From contig JAAVTG010000602.1 of the NCBI GenBank assembly GCA_011947345.1, positions 1-64,000 of the forward strand: a stretch of DNA of 64,000 nucleotides, in the 5' to 3' direction. A program made the position numbers and the translations under genes. Shown here in pieces: positions 12,972-23,256 of this stretch. Source of the stretch: Phytophthora quininea (Eukaryota; Oomycota; Peronosporomycetes; Peronosporales; Peronosporaceae). The first letter of the stretch is position 1; the number at the start of each line of letters is the position of its first letter. The notes beneath the pieces are model-generated. The model was not told the origin of the DNA. It saw only the letters and a list, made by a program, of their open reading frames with translations, and did no database searches.

Positions 12972-15443
12972 ATGGTCGACACGGACAGCGACACCTACCG
13001 CCAGAAGATGTGGGCAGGACAAGCCAACATTTTGGTGACGGTTCGTCTTCGCCCACTGCTGAGTCACGACCGAGATCGAGAGGAAATCGTCAAGGTGGTG
13101 AGCAATAAAGAAGTCGTCGTGTTGACTCGCACTCCGACCAGTATGGTCGAGTCGACGATGAGCGCGAATTCCCCTGTTCGACACCGATACAACATGCACC
13201 CGCTTCGCAAGCCACGACATGCGTCGGCAGCTCCAATTGGAGCCTCAGGAACTCGAAATCGAGAGAGACGGTACGCTTTCGACTATGTGTTCACCCCCAA
13301 AGACGGACAAGAAGAAGTGTATCAACACACGACAAAGTTCTTGATGCATGGGGTTCTCAACGGCTTTAACGCGACAGTTTTCGCCTATGGCTGCACGGGG
13401 GCGGGGAAGACGTATACGATGCTTGGCACCCCGGAAGAACCAGGCATCATGGCAAAAACGCTTGAAGATCTCTTCCGAAATATCGAGCGCGTACATTCAG
13501 ACCCTGCTGGTCGCATCAAATACCGAGTGACAGTCTCGTTCCTGGAGGTTTACAACGAAAACATTCGCGATCTACTAGCTGCCAGTGGGTCGTCAGCATC
13601 TCAAATGTCGACGGCAGAGTTTTTGGATTTACGAGAAGACCCCATTCGAGGCCCCGTCGTTGCTGGCCTTTCCGAGGTCGAAGCAAGTAATGCGCAAGCT
13701 GTGATGAAGCTGTTGCGCAAAGGCAATAAATACCGATCGCAAGAAGCCACGGCAGCGAATGCAGTATCGTCTCGATCACATGCGGTGCTTCAAGTGCACG
13801 TCGAACAGCAAGAAAAATGAATTCCGAGGACGACGGGGTTTCTCCGGAGCTTAGCGACGATAAAGTGTCCGATGTTGAGATCAAGTTCGGGAAACTGTCT
13901 TTGGTGGACTTGGCCGGCAGTGAACGAGCTGCGGTGACGCAAAATCGCGGTCAACGACTGCTTGAGGGGGCCAATATCAATCGATCTCTGTTAGCGTTGG
14001 GGAACTGTATCAATGCTTTAGGAGAGAAAGGAGCGTCAGCTTCACGGTCGTTCGTGCCGTACCGAGATAGTAAACTCACTCGATTACTAAAGGACTCCTT
14101 GGGTGGGAACTGCCGCACGGTGATGATCGCAAACGTCAGTCTTGCAGCATCGAGCGTTGAGGAAACTCTCAACACTTTGAAGTATGCGAATCGCGCCAAG
14201 AACATCAAAACAACTCTGAAGAGAAACGTCGTGGACTTTGACCAATCGACTTCCAACCAAAGCAGTCTCGTGGCGAATCTCAGGATGAAATTGCAACGCT
14301 GAAAAGGCTTTGCTTCAGCAGCAAGAGCAACATGAGGCTAGACTTTCACGGGAAACTGAGCTGAGTAACAACAACACCGAGGAAGAAGAGTGGAAGACGG
14401 TCAAACTGCGCGAGGCTCGGCAGTACATCACCGACTGTTTTCACGAGCGTCGTCGCCTTCGCCACGCCCTACTCAAAGTTGAACACCAGGTACTGCAACT
14501 CCTTTCAGGCTCAAACGCTTGTATGGCAACTCACAAACCTCCCACTATTGCTGTACAGATTCGAATTCGTGCGCAAGAACTGCAGGTTCAACAGGACCGG
14601 CAACTGTTAGCAGGACAGAGTTCAAAATCTACGCCTGAGCCTGAAGTCTCCGATCCAAACCCTCAAGATGTAAGTTGTTCCACTTCACCATCAACTTTGG
14701 TTGCACCCGAGTCACCTAGAAAAGGTCATAACGAACAGCTTGTGGTGTTCGCCCGTGAGCGAGAACTACTCCAGCAAAAACTTGCGAGAAATGAGCGCAC
14801 TATGGATGAATTCCGGCGGGGAATTGAGCAGAGCCCTCTGATGGAGCGCAATGAGTTAATCCGAGAAGTTCTGCTGATGGAGTATCGGATAGGCGACCTA
14901 GAAATGGACAAAATGCAGCTGCAAACGTTGAGGGATTTCCAACTGAATGGCAGAGCAGAACGTCCCGATGAAAACAATAACAATCTCGGCGGAGAGGACG
15001 ATCTCCAGCAGTTCGATATTTCGCCCTCCATTTTGGAGGACCACGACGATGATCGTATTCACTTGCCTGAAATTCTTCCCAGGAGAAAGATGGGAAGCAA
15101 CAGAAGTCGCATCGGATTCTTTGAGGGACTTCGTGAGCATCTTTATCCAGAAAAATCAAACAGCAACCGGGACGACGAAGTTGGCCATACAACTGCAGCG
15201 TCTCCTGTTTCCTCTCGTCGAAATTGGGGACTTCATCTGAACAATGCTTCGTTGCCATACATCCGTCTGAAAAAGAAGAATCCTGTACCGCTGTATGTCG
15301 AACCATCATCGTCAGCTCTCAAGACGGAAGTGCAAAGTCCAGAAAAGTCTTCGTCGATGACTTCACCATATCTGAAATCCCTGAAGAACCGACGAAAGTC
15401 ACGACGAGGAAGCAAAACCTCTAAAACGTCAGCTAAACGATAA
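12972..15443 (+). CDS. Kinesin motor protein, kinesin-8-like
   Basis: Microtubule motor with an N-terminal head. Visible motifs in order: [12 protein letters not shown], the P-loop [28 protein letters not shown], switch [14 protein letters not shown], switch [47 protein letters not shown], and a neck after [12 protein letters not shown] glutamine-rich coiled coil and a basic Ser-rich tail follow. The frame breaks three times, after QEK at about 13816, at about 14284 and at about 14307. Each break is repaired by one extra base in an A or G run, and with three added bases the length is an exact multiple of three (about 824 residues). I chose the ATG at 12972 ([11 protein letters not shown]), the last one before the motor; an upstream start is possible. 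Confidence 0.88.
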
Positions 15444-15571
15444 AATAATAAACGAACTGTGGTTTGGTCTACAGCATGAAAGAGCAGGAAGTGCAACGAG
15501 TGGTCCGAGTCTCGTACTCGTCAGCGATGACTCAACCGTCCGTCACGTAAAGTCTGACGTCGAAGAGTGCC

Positions 15572-15742
15572 ATGAACTTGGATGAATTCGGTCAGCTTTG
15601 GTACGACGATCGTCAGAAATTCAAGGAGCTGTTCGAGGAGCTGTACGGCAGACCCAATGCTGCACACCGACTGAAAACAACCATCAACGGCACTGACAAG
15701 CTTCTTCAAAGGATCAGCTCAAACTGTTTCGTGCATAATTAA
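15572..15742 (+). CDS. Small ORF of unknown function
   Basis: A 56-codon frame (MNLDEFGQLWYDDRQKFKEL...) has amphipathic, protein-like composition. It lies between the kinesin stop and the kinase 3' end, on the opposite strand to the kinase. It has no known family and no visible extension by splicing; it may be a fragment of a decayed gene. Confidence 0.2.
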   Translation: MNLDEFGQLWYDDRQKFKELFEELYGRPNAAHRLKTTINGTDKLLQRISSNCFVHN

Positions 15743-15985
15743 AAACTAAAAGTTCAGTGCTGTTGATCTTGAACACGGTGAATTCAAAGCAAAATGTCGA
15801 GGCCACTACAATTGCGGCACTGCTACCGACGATTGCTTGATCTACCTGACGCACCCGAACAGATACGGAATCGTCGATGCAGTGATTGATATTGCCGTAC
15901 TTATAGTTTGCTAACGGACATTTAGCGTTCGTCGGCTGGGAGTAGAAGATATACCAAAGCAAGGGAATCTACACAACCTAGCACC

Positions 15986-18861
15986 TCAAAAGAACGGCTC
16001 GGAAATGGAGTTGTTGCGCTTCCGGGACGTTGGCAGGGAGTCTTGAGACCCACCCTCCATACACTCCACGACTAGAGCGCGAATCTTTTCGTAGAAGCGT
16101 TTGAACTGGAAAATATCCACCTACACCATCAAACACAAGTACAGTTAGTTCCGCAGCACCTTCGAACCATATACACAAATGAACGTACGTGGCCGCGTCG
16201 GAACTCGACAAGATAGACGCCGCGCTGGAAAAGAAACACCTGCACGGTGCAGGTCAAGAGGCTGCCGTAGCGCACCTCCAGCTGATAATTATCCCAATCA
16301 ATCGTCACGCTCTGCGGTACGTTCGAGTACTCGTAAGGAGGAGGACTTGGGTAAGCAGCCAAGGCGACCTCGATGTTGGAGAGAACCAATTGAGCTGGGA
16401 GTGCAGTCAAGAACCGCGTGGAACGAGTGACAACGTCATTATACGACGGCGGTGAAATGACGCTCGTCGGCTGCTCTTCCGCGCCGCTTTGGGTGCCAGC
16501 ATCCGAATTCCCCACGTTATCCTTCGAGTTGAGCGGCTCGGTCAATGTCCGGCTCAAAGGAAGACCCGGCTTTTCGTCCAGGGGGCGATCGAGTGCGGGA
16601 CAAGTGGCGAAGAACACCCGAGGAGGCGCAAACGATCGGAGGTTTGGCCAGCGATTTCTTGAAATCTAGCGCCACGAGAGAAGCTGCGAAGAAAGAGCTC
16701 AGGTGGCGAATTCCGGCGAAAGCGAGTGGGGAGCGCGGCACGAGATCCAGTTACAAGTGGAGGCGATACGAACCGGTGCTGGGGTCTCTGCGTAATCGTC
16801 TGCTGTGTCGTCAAAGGTATCAACGGGACCATTGTGTTGTCGCCCCCAACAGCGACGTCAACTTCACCGGAGCCAACGCCAGCAGAGAAAGACATGGGTG
16901 CTGTTACTGTGGCCTCTCGAACGAGTGCCTCTTGCTTCAGCAGTGAACCAGCCTCTGAAAAATTGCAGGCAGCGAGCTGCTTGGACGGTGCCGCGGCACT
17001 ATCGGACTCGAGCTCAAGGTCAGACTCCGAGCCGCGGTTGTTTTTTGTTTCCCGAGGAGAATTCAGCGGGGTTTGCCCAGACATCGACGAGGTCTCGTCC
17101 ACAGATGGCATATACCCGACAACTCCAGCGAGATGTTTGTTCACTCGAAGATTCTGCTGCGGTGACGGAGGGCACCGAAACGCATTAGCGTGTGGGCTGG
17201 GAGATTTGAGAAGCCTAGTAATGGCCTGCGGAGAAACAGTGCCAAGTCGGCTCGGATCAAGAGGCTGGCCCAGATCGATGTCATCCTGCAGCGTGTTTAC
17301 AGCCACGTTCACACGGTTTCGGTACGACGGATGGGATGGAGGCATCGAAAGGTTACTAGCAGGAATGTTGCTGGGAGGTTGGTCGTCTTCCAAGGAAGGC
17401 GACGGACTGGCCTTCTTGAGCTTCTCACCTCGCAACCACACGTGCTGCTGTGCCTCGCCCACCGAAAGTCTCATGCACGGATCCGGATACAGCAACTGCG
17501 CAATAAGAGACTTCAACTCTACCGAGAAGTGCGCAGGAAAGAACCACGTCGGGAATTCCACCTCGTTGGTCGGCTCGTCGTCGCTGTACTTGGTATTGTA
17601 CGACCACTTCCGGAACCGGTCGTAGCGAACGCATTTAAGCAGGTCCTTTCCGAACGGCAAGTTTCCGGCAATCATAGCGTACAAAATGATCCCAATGGAC
17701 CACGCATCGGCTTTCGCGCCGTCATATCCCTGTCCAGCGTCCATCAGCACTTCGGGAGCCACGTAATGCGGAGAGCCAACTACCGACCGCAACCGCCGAA
17801 TGGATTGCGGCTGATCGGCTGCGTTCCCATTCGGATCCGTATCGGTAAACGAAAATATCGCCGACAGTCCGAAGTCCGCGATTTTCAACGTCGACTGCTC
17901 CTCGTTGTCGGCTAGTAGCAAGTTTTCCGGCTTCAAGTCGCGATGGCACACCCCGGAGTCGTGGCAAAACGCCACTCCAGAAATGAGTTGACGGAAGTAC
18001 AAACGCGCAGAGTTTTCGTCCGTGCCGCAGTCCAATTTGATGCGGTCGAAGAGTTCGCCGCCCCCAGCCAGCTCCAACACGAGAAACGTAGTGCACTTGC
18101 TGTCCTGCACCAACTCCAATGCTTCGTCCAGTCGCAGGACGTTCTGGTGGTATTCCAGCCCAGACATGTTGGAGATCTCGCGGTGGATGGAGCGTCTCGT
18201 GTGCGCGAACTTGATGAATTTTGGGGATTTTGGGCACTTTGATGGTCTGGTTTTTACTTGCACCTCCTGGTACAGATCGGATGCGTCGGGTTGCTTCGAG
18301 TCCTGACTCAATTGCTCGCCCCACACTTGGATACATTGCGGCAAGGTCAGTTCTCGAACCACGCCAGTGTGCGGATCTTCAAAGGCTGCAATGGCCTGCT
18401 TAGACGTGGGGTGGATGAGCCACCACACGTGTTCTACACGTAGTTGCTCGGTCGATTTCGGCGACCCGAACGGTGTCCGTCGAGCGTAACGACGCTCCGA
18501 TTGGAGGTTGTCGTCATTGAGGCCGCTGTCCGGCAGCGCCGTCACTGGCTTGCCCTTGACCGCGACAACGCAACGAGCCAGCACCGTGCTGGGGAAGAGC
18601 TTGTACCCACGGGGTTCAGGATCTTGATGGCGACGTGCTGCTTGGTGCGAGTCGAGAAGGCCTCGTACACGCTGCAAAGGAAGAGCATGGTTAGTCAAAG
18701 CTCCAAAGTACTGAAGAGAAAGGAAATTGGACGCACACGCCAGCCGCGCCGCCGCCGAGGTACCCGCCCAGCTCGTAGATGAGCTCGTGGTCGCTGTAGA
18801 TGGACTGGCCGTCGTAGTGGTCCACCGACACGGTCTGCAGTTTGGGCCGCTCGTTCATCAT
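15986..18861 (-). CDS. Ser/Thr protein kinase, CAMK/AMPK-like, with a C-terminal KA1-like domain
   Basis: Three exons: 18861-18737, 18671-16189 and 16120-15986; introns of 65 and 68 bp start GTGCGT and GTACGT. Exon 1 ends in the glycine loop (GGYLGGGAAGV). Exon 2 supplies VAIK, HRDLKPENLLL, ADFGLSAIF, the APE-type segment YVAPEVL, and DAWSIGIILYAM. A long Ser/Pro-rich linker leads to a C-terminal fold with YGSLLTCTVQVFL, GVYLVEFRRG and, across the last intron, DIFQFKRFYEKIR, as in KA1-type regulatory domains. Two frame changes, at the GGG near 18606 and the C run near 16581, each need one added base. The total then is 2745 coding bases (914 residues), exactly in frame. The start is the ATG at 18861 (MMNERPKLQ). 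Confidence 0.9.
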
Positions 18862-19415
18862 GGCGACCGCACGTTCCAAACTGCTCGAACCCTACGTGTG
18901 GAGGCAACAGCTGAATTTGACGCAGGTGAGCCGACAAAGCGACCGTGTGAGCCAACCTCAAGTCGATAAGAGCTCCAAGAGGGTGTGGACTCCGAACGGA
19001 GCTCTGGCGAGCTCGGCGTGCAGCGCTGGCGTCCCTCTGAGCGTCTCCAGCGAGATGCCTTTGTGAGCGCCGCGCACAGCAACCGACTCAGATGGGAGAA
19101 TCATTTCAGCCAATCACAGAGCCATAAACGGAGTTTTCGCCAATGATAGACCTCATCGAGTGATTTTATTTTCGCCTTCGTAACGGATGACCGGCGAACG
19201 TCCTGCGAACTGAGCTGTGGATCGGGTGCAGCTCGAAGCAGTGGACGCATGGAGGTTGCGACCTGCAAGCCTTTTGTCGCGCCGAAACGAGGGTCGCGTG
19301 CGTTATCAGATTATCTTACGTTTTTGTATGACGCGACGCTTGAAGATATCGCGCCAGCGCCACACACTACTTGTACCATATCGTGTGCTTTCGGCAGTTA
19401 TCTCACCATCTTCCA
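18862..19415. other. Divergent intergenic region between kinase and thioredoxin-like gene
   Basis: No coding sequence supported. It presumably carries the promoters of both divergent genes. Confidence 0.5.
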
Positions 19416-19955
19416 ATGCTGCTCGGCTCATTGTCCAAGCTGCGCCCGCTTCACTGCACTGCCGCCCGCCGCTTCTCAACGAGTATGACGAAAGCGCTGC
19501 TGCAAGGCGTGACGCTGCACAACGCCCAGGGTGAGACCATCCAGGGTGAGAGCTTGGGCCAGGACGGCCGCGTGCTGGCGCTGTACTTCGCGGCCGACTG
19601 GTGCCCGGACTGCCGCGGCTTCCAGCCGGCGCTCAACCGCTTCTACGAGCAGGCCAAGGGCCAGCTGGACGTCGTCTTCATCGGCTCAGACTCCACGGCC
19701 GCCGACCAGGCCGCGCACCTCCAGGACAAGCAGGGTCCGTGGTGGGCCGTAGCCTTCGAGGGCGAGACGCGCACGCAGCTCAAACGCAAGTTCGGCGTCT
19801 GTGCCGGGGCCGAGGTGCGCGCGCTACAGCCCATCACCCGCAAGGGAGGCATCCCGACGCTCGTGGTGGTGCGTCCTGACGGAGAGATCGTGGACTTTGA
19901 CGCTGCCGACAAGGTGGAGAGAGGAGGCATCAAGGCGCTGGCCAAGTGGCAGTAG
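19416..19955 (+). CDS. Thioredoxin-fold (nucleoredoxin/tryparedoxin-like) protein
   Basis: Intronless. The active-site motif WCPDC follows LALYFAAD; the fold continues through DVVFIGSDST, GPWWAVAF and the cis-proline loop GGIPTLVVVRPDGEIV. This order is typical of the thioredoxin-like group holding nucleoredoxin and tryparedoxin. Two starts are possible. ATG 19416 adds 23 residues with Arg, Ser and Leu (MLLGSLSKLRPLHCTAARRF), resembling a mitochondrial presequence. ATG 19485 (MTKALLQG) gives a compact cytosolic protein and matches the start of the paralogue at 26694. An initiator-like sequence at 19428 lies between the two and would favour the shorter form, so localisation may be dual or the short form may be the real one. 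Confidence 0.85.
   Translation: MLLGSLSKLRPLHCTAARRFSTSMTKALLQGVTLHNAQGETIQGESLGQDGRVLALYFAADWCPDCRGFQPALNRFYEQAKGQLDVVFIGSDSTAADQAAHLQDKQGPWWAVAFEGETRTQLKRKFGVCAGAEVRALQPITRKGGIPTLVVVRPDGEIVDFDAADKVERGGIKALAKWQ
19427..19440 (+). promoter_or_regulatory. Possible oomycete initiator (Inr) element
   Basis: gctcattgtccaag resembles the oomycete initiator core (GCTCATTYYNCAWTTT) with mismatches, and sits about 55 bp before the ATG at 19485. If it works, transcription starts downstream of ATG 19416, so only the short cytosolic form would be made from it. Confidence 0.3.
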
Positions 19956-20280
19956 AGAAAGAGGAGGAGAGAGAGCAATACAGAGAGAAGGCTTTTCAGC
20001 TGATACATTGGGCTGCAGGAGCTGAGAGAGAGGCACATCTTGTGTGAGAAAACTTCAGGAGTTCGTCGACGGATGATCGTTGGCGATGTGCAAGTTGTGG
20101 TGCCTGCCAATTGCTGCTTTGGATCGGAACTACACGACGGTGTTTGTCTTGCAACGTGTTTTCCTTTCCTAAATACGTGTGCGTGGAACTTCCAGCTTAT
20201 AGCTACTGCTAGACTACCCTACAACTAACTTACGTCTATTCACTCTAACAGCTTCTTCCTACTTCTTCTTGCTCACCTCT

Positions 20281-21615
20281 TCACAGCGAATTCATGGACG
20301 TATAATGAACATTGGGGCTGTGCACGACATCATACGCTGACGATGCGTCGGACGCTCGAGGCGACGCGTCCTCGTCAGACATTGCGGTGCCCTGCTCCTC
20401 GCGACGCTTGTACGCGTCGATCTGTTTCTTGCGACGGCGCACGTACAGCGCAAGCCCAGCAGCAATCAGCACGGCGCAGCAGACCAATACGATCATGCCG
20501 ATCATCAGCGGCGTCGAGTGCGAGCCGCCAGAGCTTTCGACGTTCGCCTTGACAGTTGGCAGTGGTGTGGATGTCGGCGACTGCACCACCGTTGGTGCCG
20601 TTGTCACTGCCACTTCAGCATCAACTGACCCCGAGGTGACAGATATCTGGGCAACAGCGGTGTCAACAGAACCTGCGGACTCTTGGTCGGCGACTGCCGA
20701 AGCAGAACCGCCATAGCTGGAACGAAGATTTCCTTTTCCCGGCGCCGTCGTCGAAGGACTTGACGATGCAGTGGGTGTTGATGTTGGCGTCGGCGTTGGC
20801 GTTGGTATCGGCGCCGTAGTTGGACTCGACGTCGTTGGACTGGATGTTGTTGTCGTCGTCGGGCTTGATGTGGTTGTCGATCCAGACTTGATTTCAGACT
20901 GCGAGGTGTCGTCACTCGTAGCAAACTGCGAGCTGCCTTCGGTGCACTCGTCAGCAGTGAGTGACAGAGTCTCCTCCAGCACTTCCCCGTTCACTCCCGT
21001 CAGCGTAATGCTCACCGAGTCCAAGTTCGCTACGCTCGTCCCGCTACCATCGATCAGAAAGTAGTAGGCAGAGTCGATCACACTAGCTGCCTGGTTGTTG
21101 ATCTTCAAACTCTCGACCCCAGACACGAAGTTGGCGGGCTGCACCGCCACCCAGAACTCGCTACTGCCGGTCTTCAGGCAGTACTGCACGTTGTTCGAGA
21201 TCGGGCAGTCCACGAACTTCCACTCGATGCTAAGCTTCGTGTACGACTGTCCGGTGATGCTCTCGAACACGTCCGGGGACAGATCCAGGTCGCCGTACTC
21301 GCAGCCCGGACACTGGTCCATGATGTAGACGATCTCGGACGACTGGCCCGAGCAGGACGCGTCGGTGCACGAGACCTCGGCGCATCGGCCGCAGTTCATG
21401 GTCTCGCCCCATTGCTCGGCGTTGAGCGCGGCGTACTTGGTGGCGGCGTCGCTGGGCCAGGACATGAAGTTGCAGTTGCCGTCCGAGGGCGAGCTGAGCG
21501 TGTAGACGGTTCCGTAGCCCTCGTAGGAGGCGGACACGACGGTCCAGCTGCATTGGACTGCAAGAAGCAGCACGCTGATAGCGAGTTGGTGTGGTGATCT
21601 TGTCGTGGTGAGCAT
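20281..21615 (-). CDS. Expansin-like secreted/membrane-anchored protein
   Basis: 444 residues from ATG 21615 (an alternative ATG lies at 21639). A signal peptide (core AISVLLLAVQCS) precedes YEGYGTVYT, a six-stranded double-psi beta-barrel with many Cys (GRCAEVSC, DQCPGCEYGDLDLSPDVF, the last being the expansin/EXLX1-type Asp motif). A second beta domain (EFWVAVQPANFVSGVESL...YFLIDGSG) matches the expansin C-terminal cellulose-binding fold. A Ser/Thr-rich spacer (about residues 240-370) ends in one membrane helix (MIGMIVLVCCAVLIAAGLAL) and a basic RRRKK stop-transfer, leaving a short cytoplasmic tail. It probably loosens or binds wall polysaccharide at the cell surface. It is head-to-head with a twin gene at 23257. 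Confidence 0.85.
   Translation of the reverse strand: MLTTTRSPHQLAISVLLLAVQCSWTVVSASYEGYGTVYTLSSPSDGNCNFMSWPSDAATKYAALNAEQWGETMNCGRCAEVSCTDASCSGQSSEIVYIMDQCPGCEYGDLDLSPDVFESITGQSYTKLSIEWKFVDCPISNNVQYCLKTGSSEFWVAVQPANFVSGVESLKINNQAASVIDSAYYFLIDGSGTSVANLDSVSITLTGVNGEVLEETLSLTADECTEGSSQFATSDDTSQSEIKSGSTTTSSPTTTTTSSPTTSSPTTAPIPTPTPTPTSTPTASSSPSTTAPGKGNLRSSYGGSASAVADQESAGSVDTAVAQISVTSGSVDAEVAVTTAPTVVQSPTSTPLPTVKANVESSGGSHSTPLMIGMIVLVCCAVLIAAGLALYVRRRKKQIDAYKRREEQGTAMSDEDASPRASDASSAYDVVHSPNVHYTSMNSL
20905..21534 (-). repeat. Arm 1 of a perfect 630-bp inverted repeat (expansin domain)
   Basis: Covers the mature start to the end of the second expansin domain. I compared stretches at both ends and in the middle with 23311-23940 and found no difference, including at third codon positions; both arms are exactly 630 bp. 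Identity stops abruptly at the signal peptide and at the Ser/Thr spacer. Confidence 0.85.
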
Positions 21616-21639
21616 GCTTGAAAGTCGCCGTCGAGGCAT

Positions 21640-23256
21640 GGACAGAATTGTCAGAATGTGCTGTTGATCAAGCACGCGAAAGCAGAAGTGATCGCTGCGA
21701 TCGTGCGCGCCGACCACGAATAGATGGCACCGCCAGCACCAACATCTGCGATTGGCGCGCCGCAGGTTTGCTGAAGCTTCTTTTGTGAGCCACTTGAGCG
21801 GCTCTGGCTGGCCATGCGTGCGTGCGTACAATCAGCATGCTGCCCTCGCGAATGGCCAGGAACGGTTCGTTCTCACGATGCGCCGATCCGGATCGCGACT
21901 TGCCTGTCGCGCAACACCTCCGACTCGACTGCTAGTTCCACCCCGCCGCACCAACCGGTTTGAGTTGCGGATGAATGGCGGTAGGGTGGGATGCAAAGTG
22001 TGATCTGCGCTGGCGACGCCGCTACTGTGCGACAACCCGCGCTGGCGTGCTCGGCACGGGAAGTCCATGCTCGGATACACGATGTACTAGTAGTGAGGCG
22101 TGCTGTCCTGCCTTGAGAGCGCAGGCCCACGGCGTGTTGCCCTGGTGTTTTGCTTCGTCTTGTGATTTCGGTGTTGCACCACAACTTCGAAACCGAAAAT
22201 CAGTTAGCATTATCGCCTAATGTAAGTGCCGCGAGGCATCACATACAAATGTCCAGATACTTGACCTTCACGGTACTCCGCTTCACCCAAACTACGGTTT
22301 CCAAGATAACTAAAGTTGGATCTGTTAAATATTCGTCAATCGCGCCTCATTTATCTGGACGAGCAGCTTCGCCGACACGTCCCCGAAGCCGCGGGCCCCG
22401 TTCGCTTTCCCGGTAGTGTAGAATGAACACTACGTTGCGCTGCGGTTTTCTTGAGGCGCGATAGCTTTGAGCTTGAGGTCAAGTCGGCGGTCATCAAGTG
22501 AAGCGCGCTTCCAATGACGCGCCACCTTCGTGAAAGTCTCCGCTAACGAGCGACCTATCCAAGCTGTCGTCTTCAACCACGACAACCTAGTGGCGTGCCT
22601 ATCATTTGCGCCGCGGGAGTGGTCCCATATCCTTACCCATCGTGGCGAGGGCCCAAGTCGAGGAAGGTTGTCTGCAGTGTCGGGTGGAAAGCAAGCACGA
22701 CAGTCGCCACGCCGCAAGGACACTTACTGTCGCAGCCTACCATTGACGCTACGGCCGCTGCGTCTCTATCGGTATGCTTCCGACGTCCGACCTGCGTGGA
22801 ATCAAGTCCTTGGCGTCGCCCAAGGACCAGCCCTTGACTGCACCGTCATGTCATGTGTTTGACATTTCTCCGGACGATCCGATCTTCACGTCCATTCATG
22901 CCGCTTGGTTGGTCCCACTCTGACGTACGTGAGCCGAACAGAGACGGAGCTACGTTTCTGAAGTTGCCTTGGACGCAATCGAGCCCGCCTTGCGCACTCG
23001 CCACCTGCAGCACCGCAGGACTCGTCTGAATATGGAAGCGAGCCACACGCTGGAGCCATGATGTATGACTGCGCGAGGAACGCACGCCACCAGTCTCGCA
23101 GCGTTTGCCGTGCATCTATCTGAGCGCAGACGCTCGTGGGGTGAAAGACATTCACATCACAGCCACCTACACGTGCTGTGCGGGACGGCCACGGCGGACT
23201 AGCAATCACTTTCAATTTCGCGGCAGCCCCAACGAGATCGCTTATCGTCACAAAAG
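21640..23256. other. Spacer between the two divergent expansin-like genes
   Basis: About 1.6 kb with no supported gene. It separates the arms of the inverted repeat and should hold both promoters. Frames present are short and shadow-like. Confidence 0.5.

Noticed and set aside
13812..13820. Programmed -1 frameshift at an A run in the kinesin gene
   Set aside because: The same kind of one-base loss is found in many unrelated genes and in runs of all bases, so a general consensus error explains it better than recoding.
16726..17915. Plus-strand frames of 241 and 299 codons under the kinase gene
   Set aside because: Shadows of the kinase exon; the minus strand carries all kinase motifs.
16554..18698. 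A 714-residue protein read in one frame across the kinase locus, with start at 18698
   Set aside because: Its first part is out of frame with the kinase N-lobe. Splicing from exon 1 plus one added G restores VAIK, and the C-terminus continues in another frame to 15986.
21412..21597. Small basic ORFs repeated at 21412-21597 (plus) and 23248-23433 (minus)
   Set aside because: They are antisense shadows of the expansin coding DNA, and their likeness to one another only reflects the inverted repeat.
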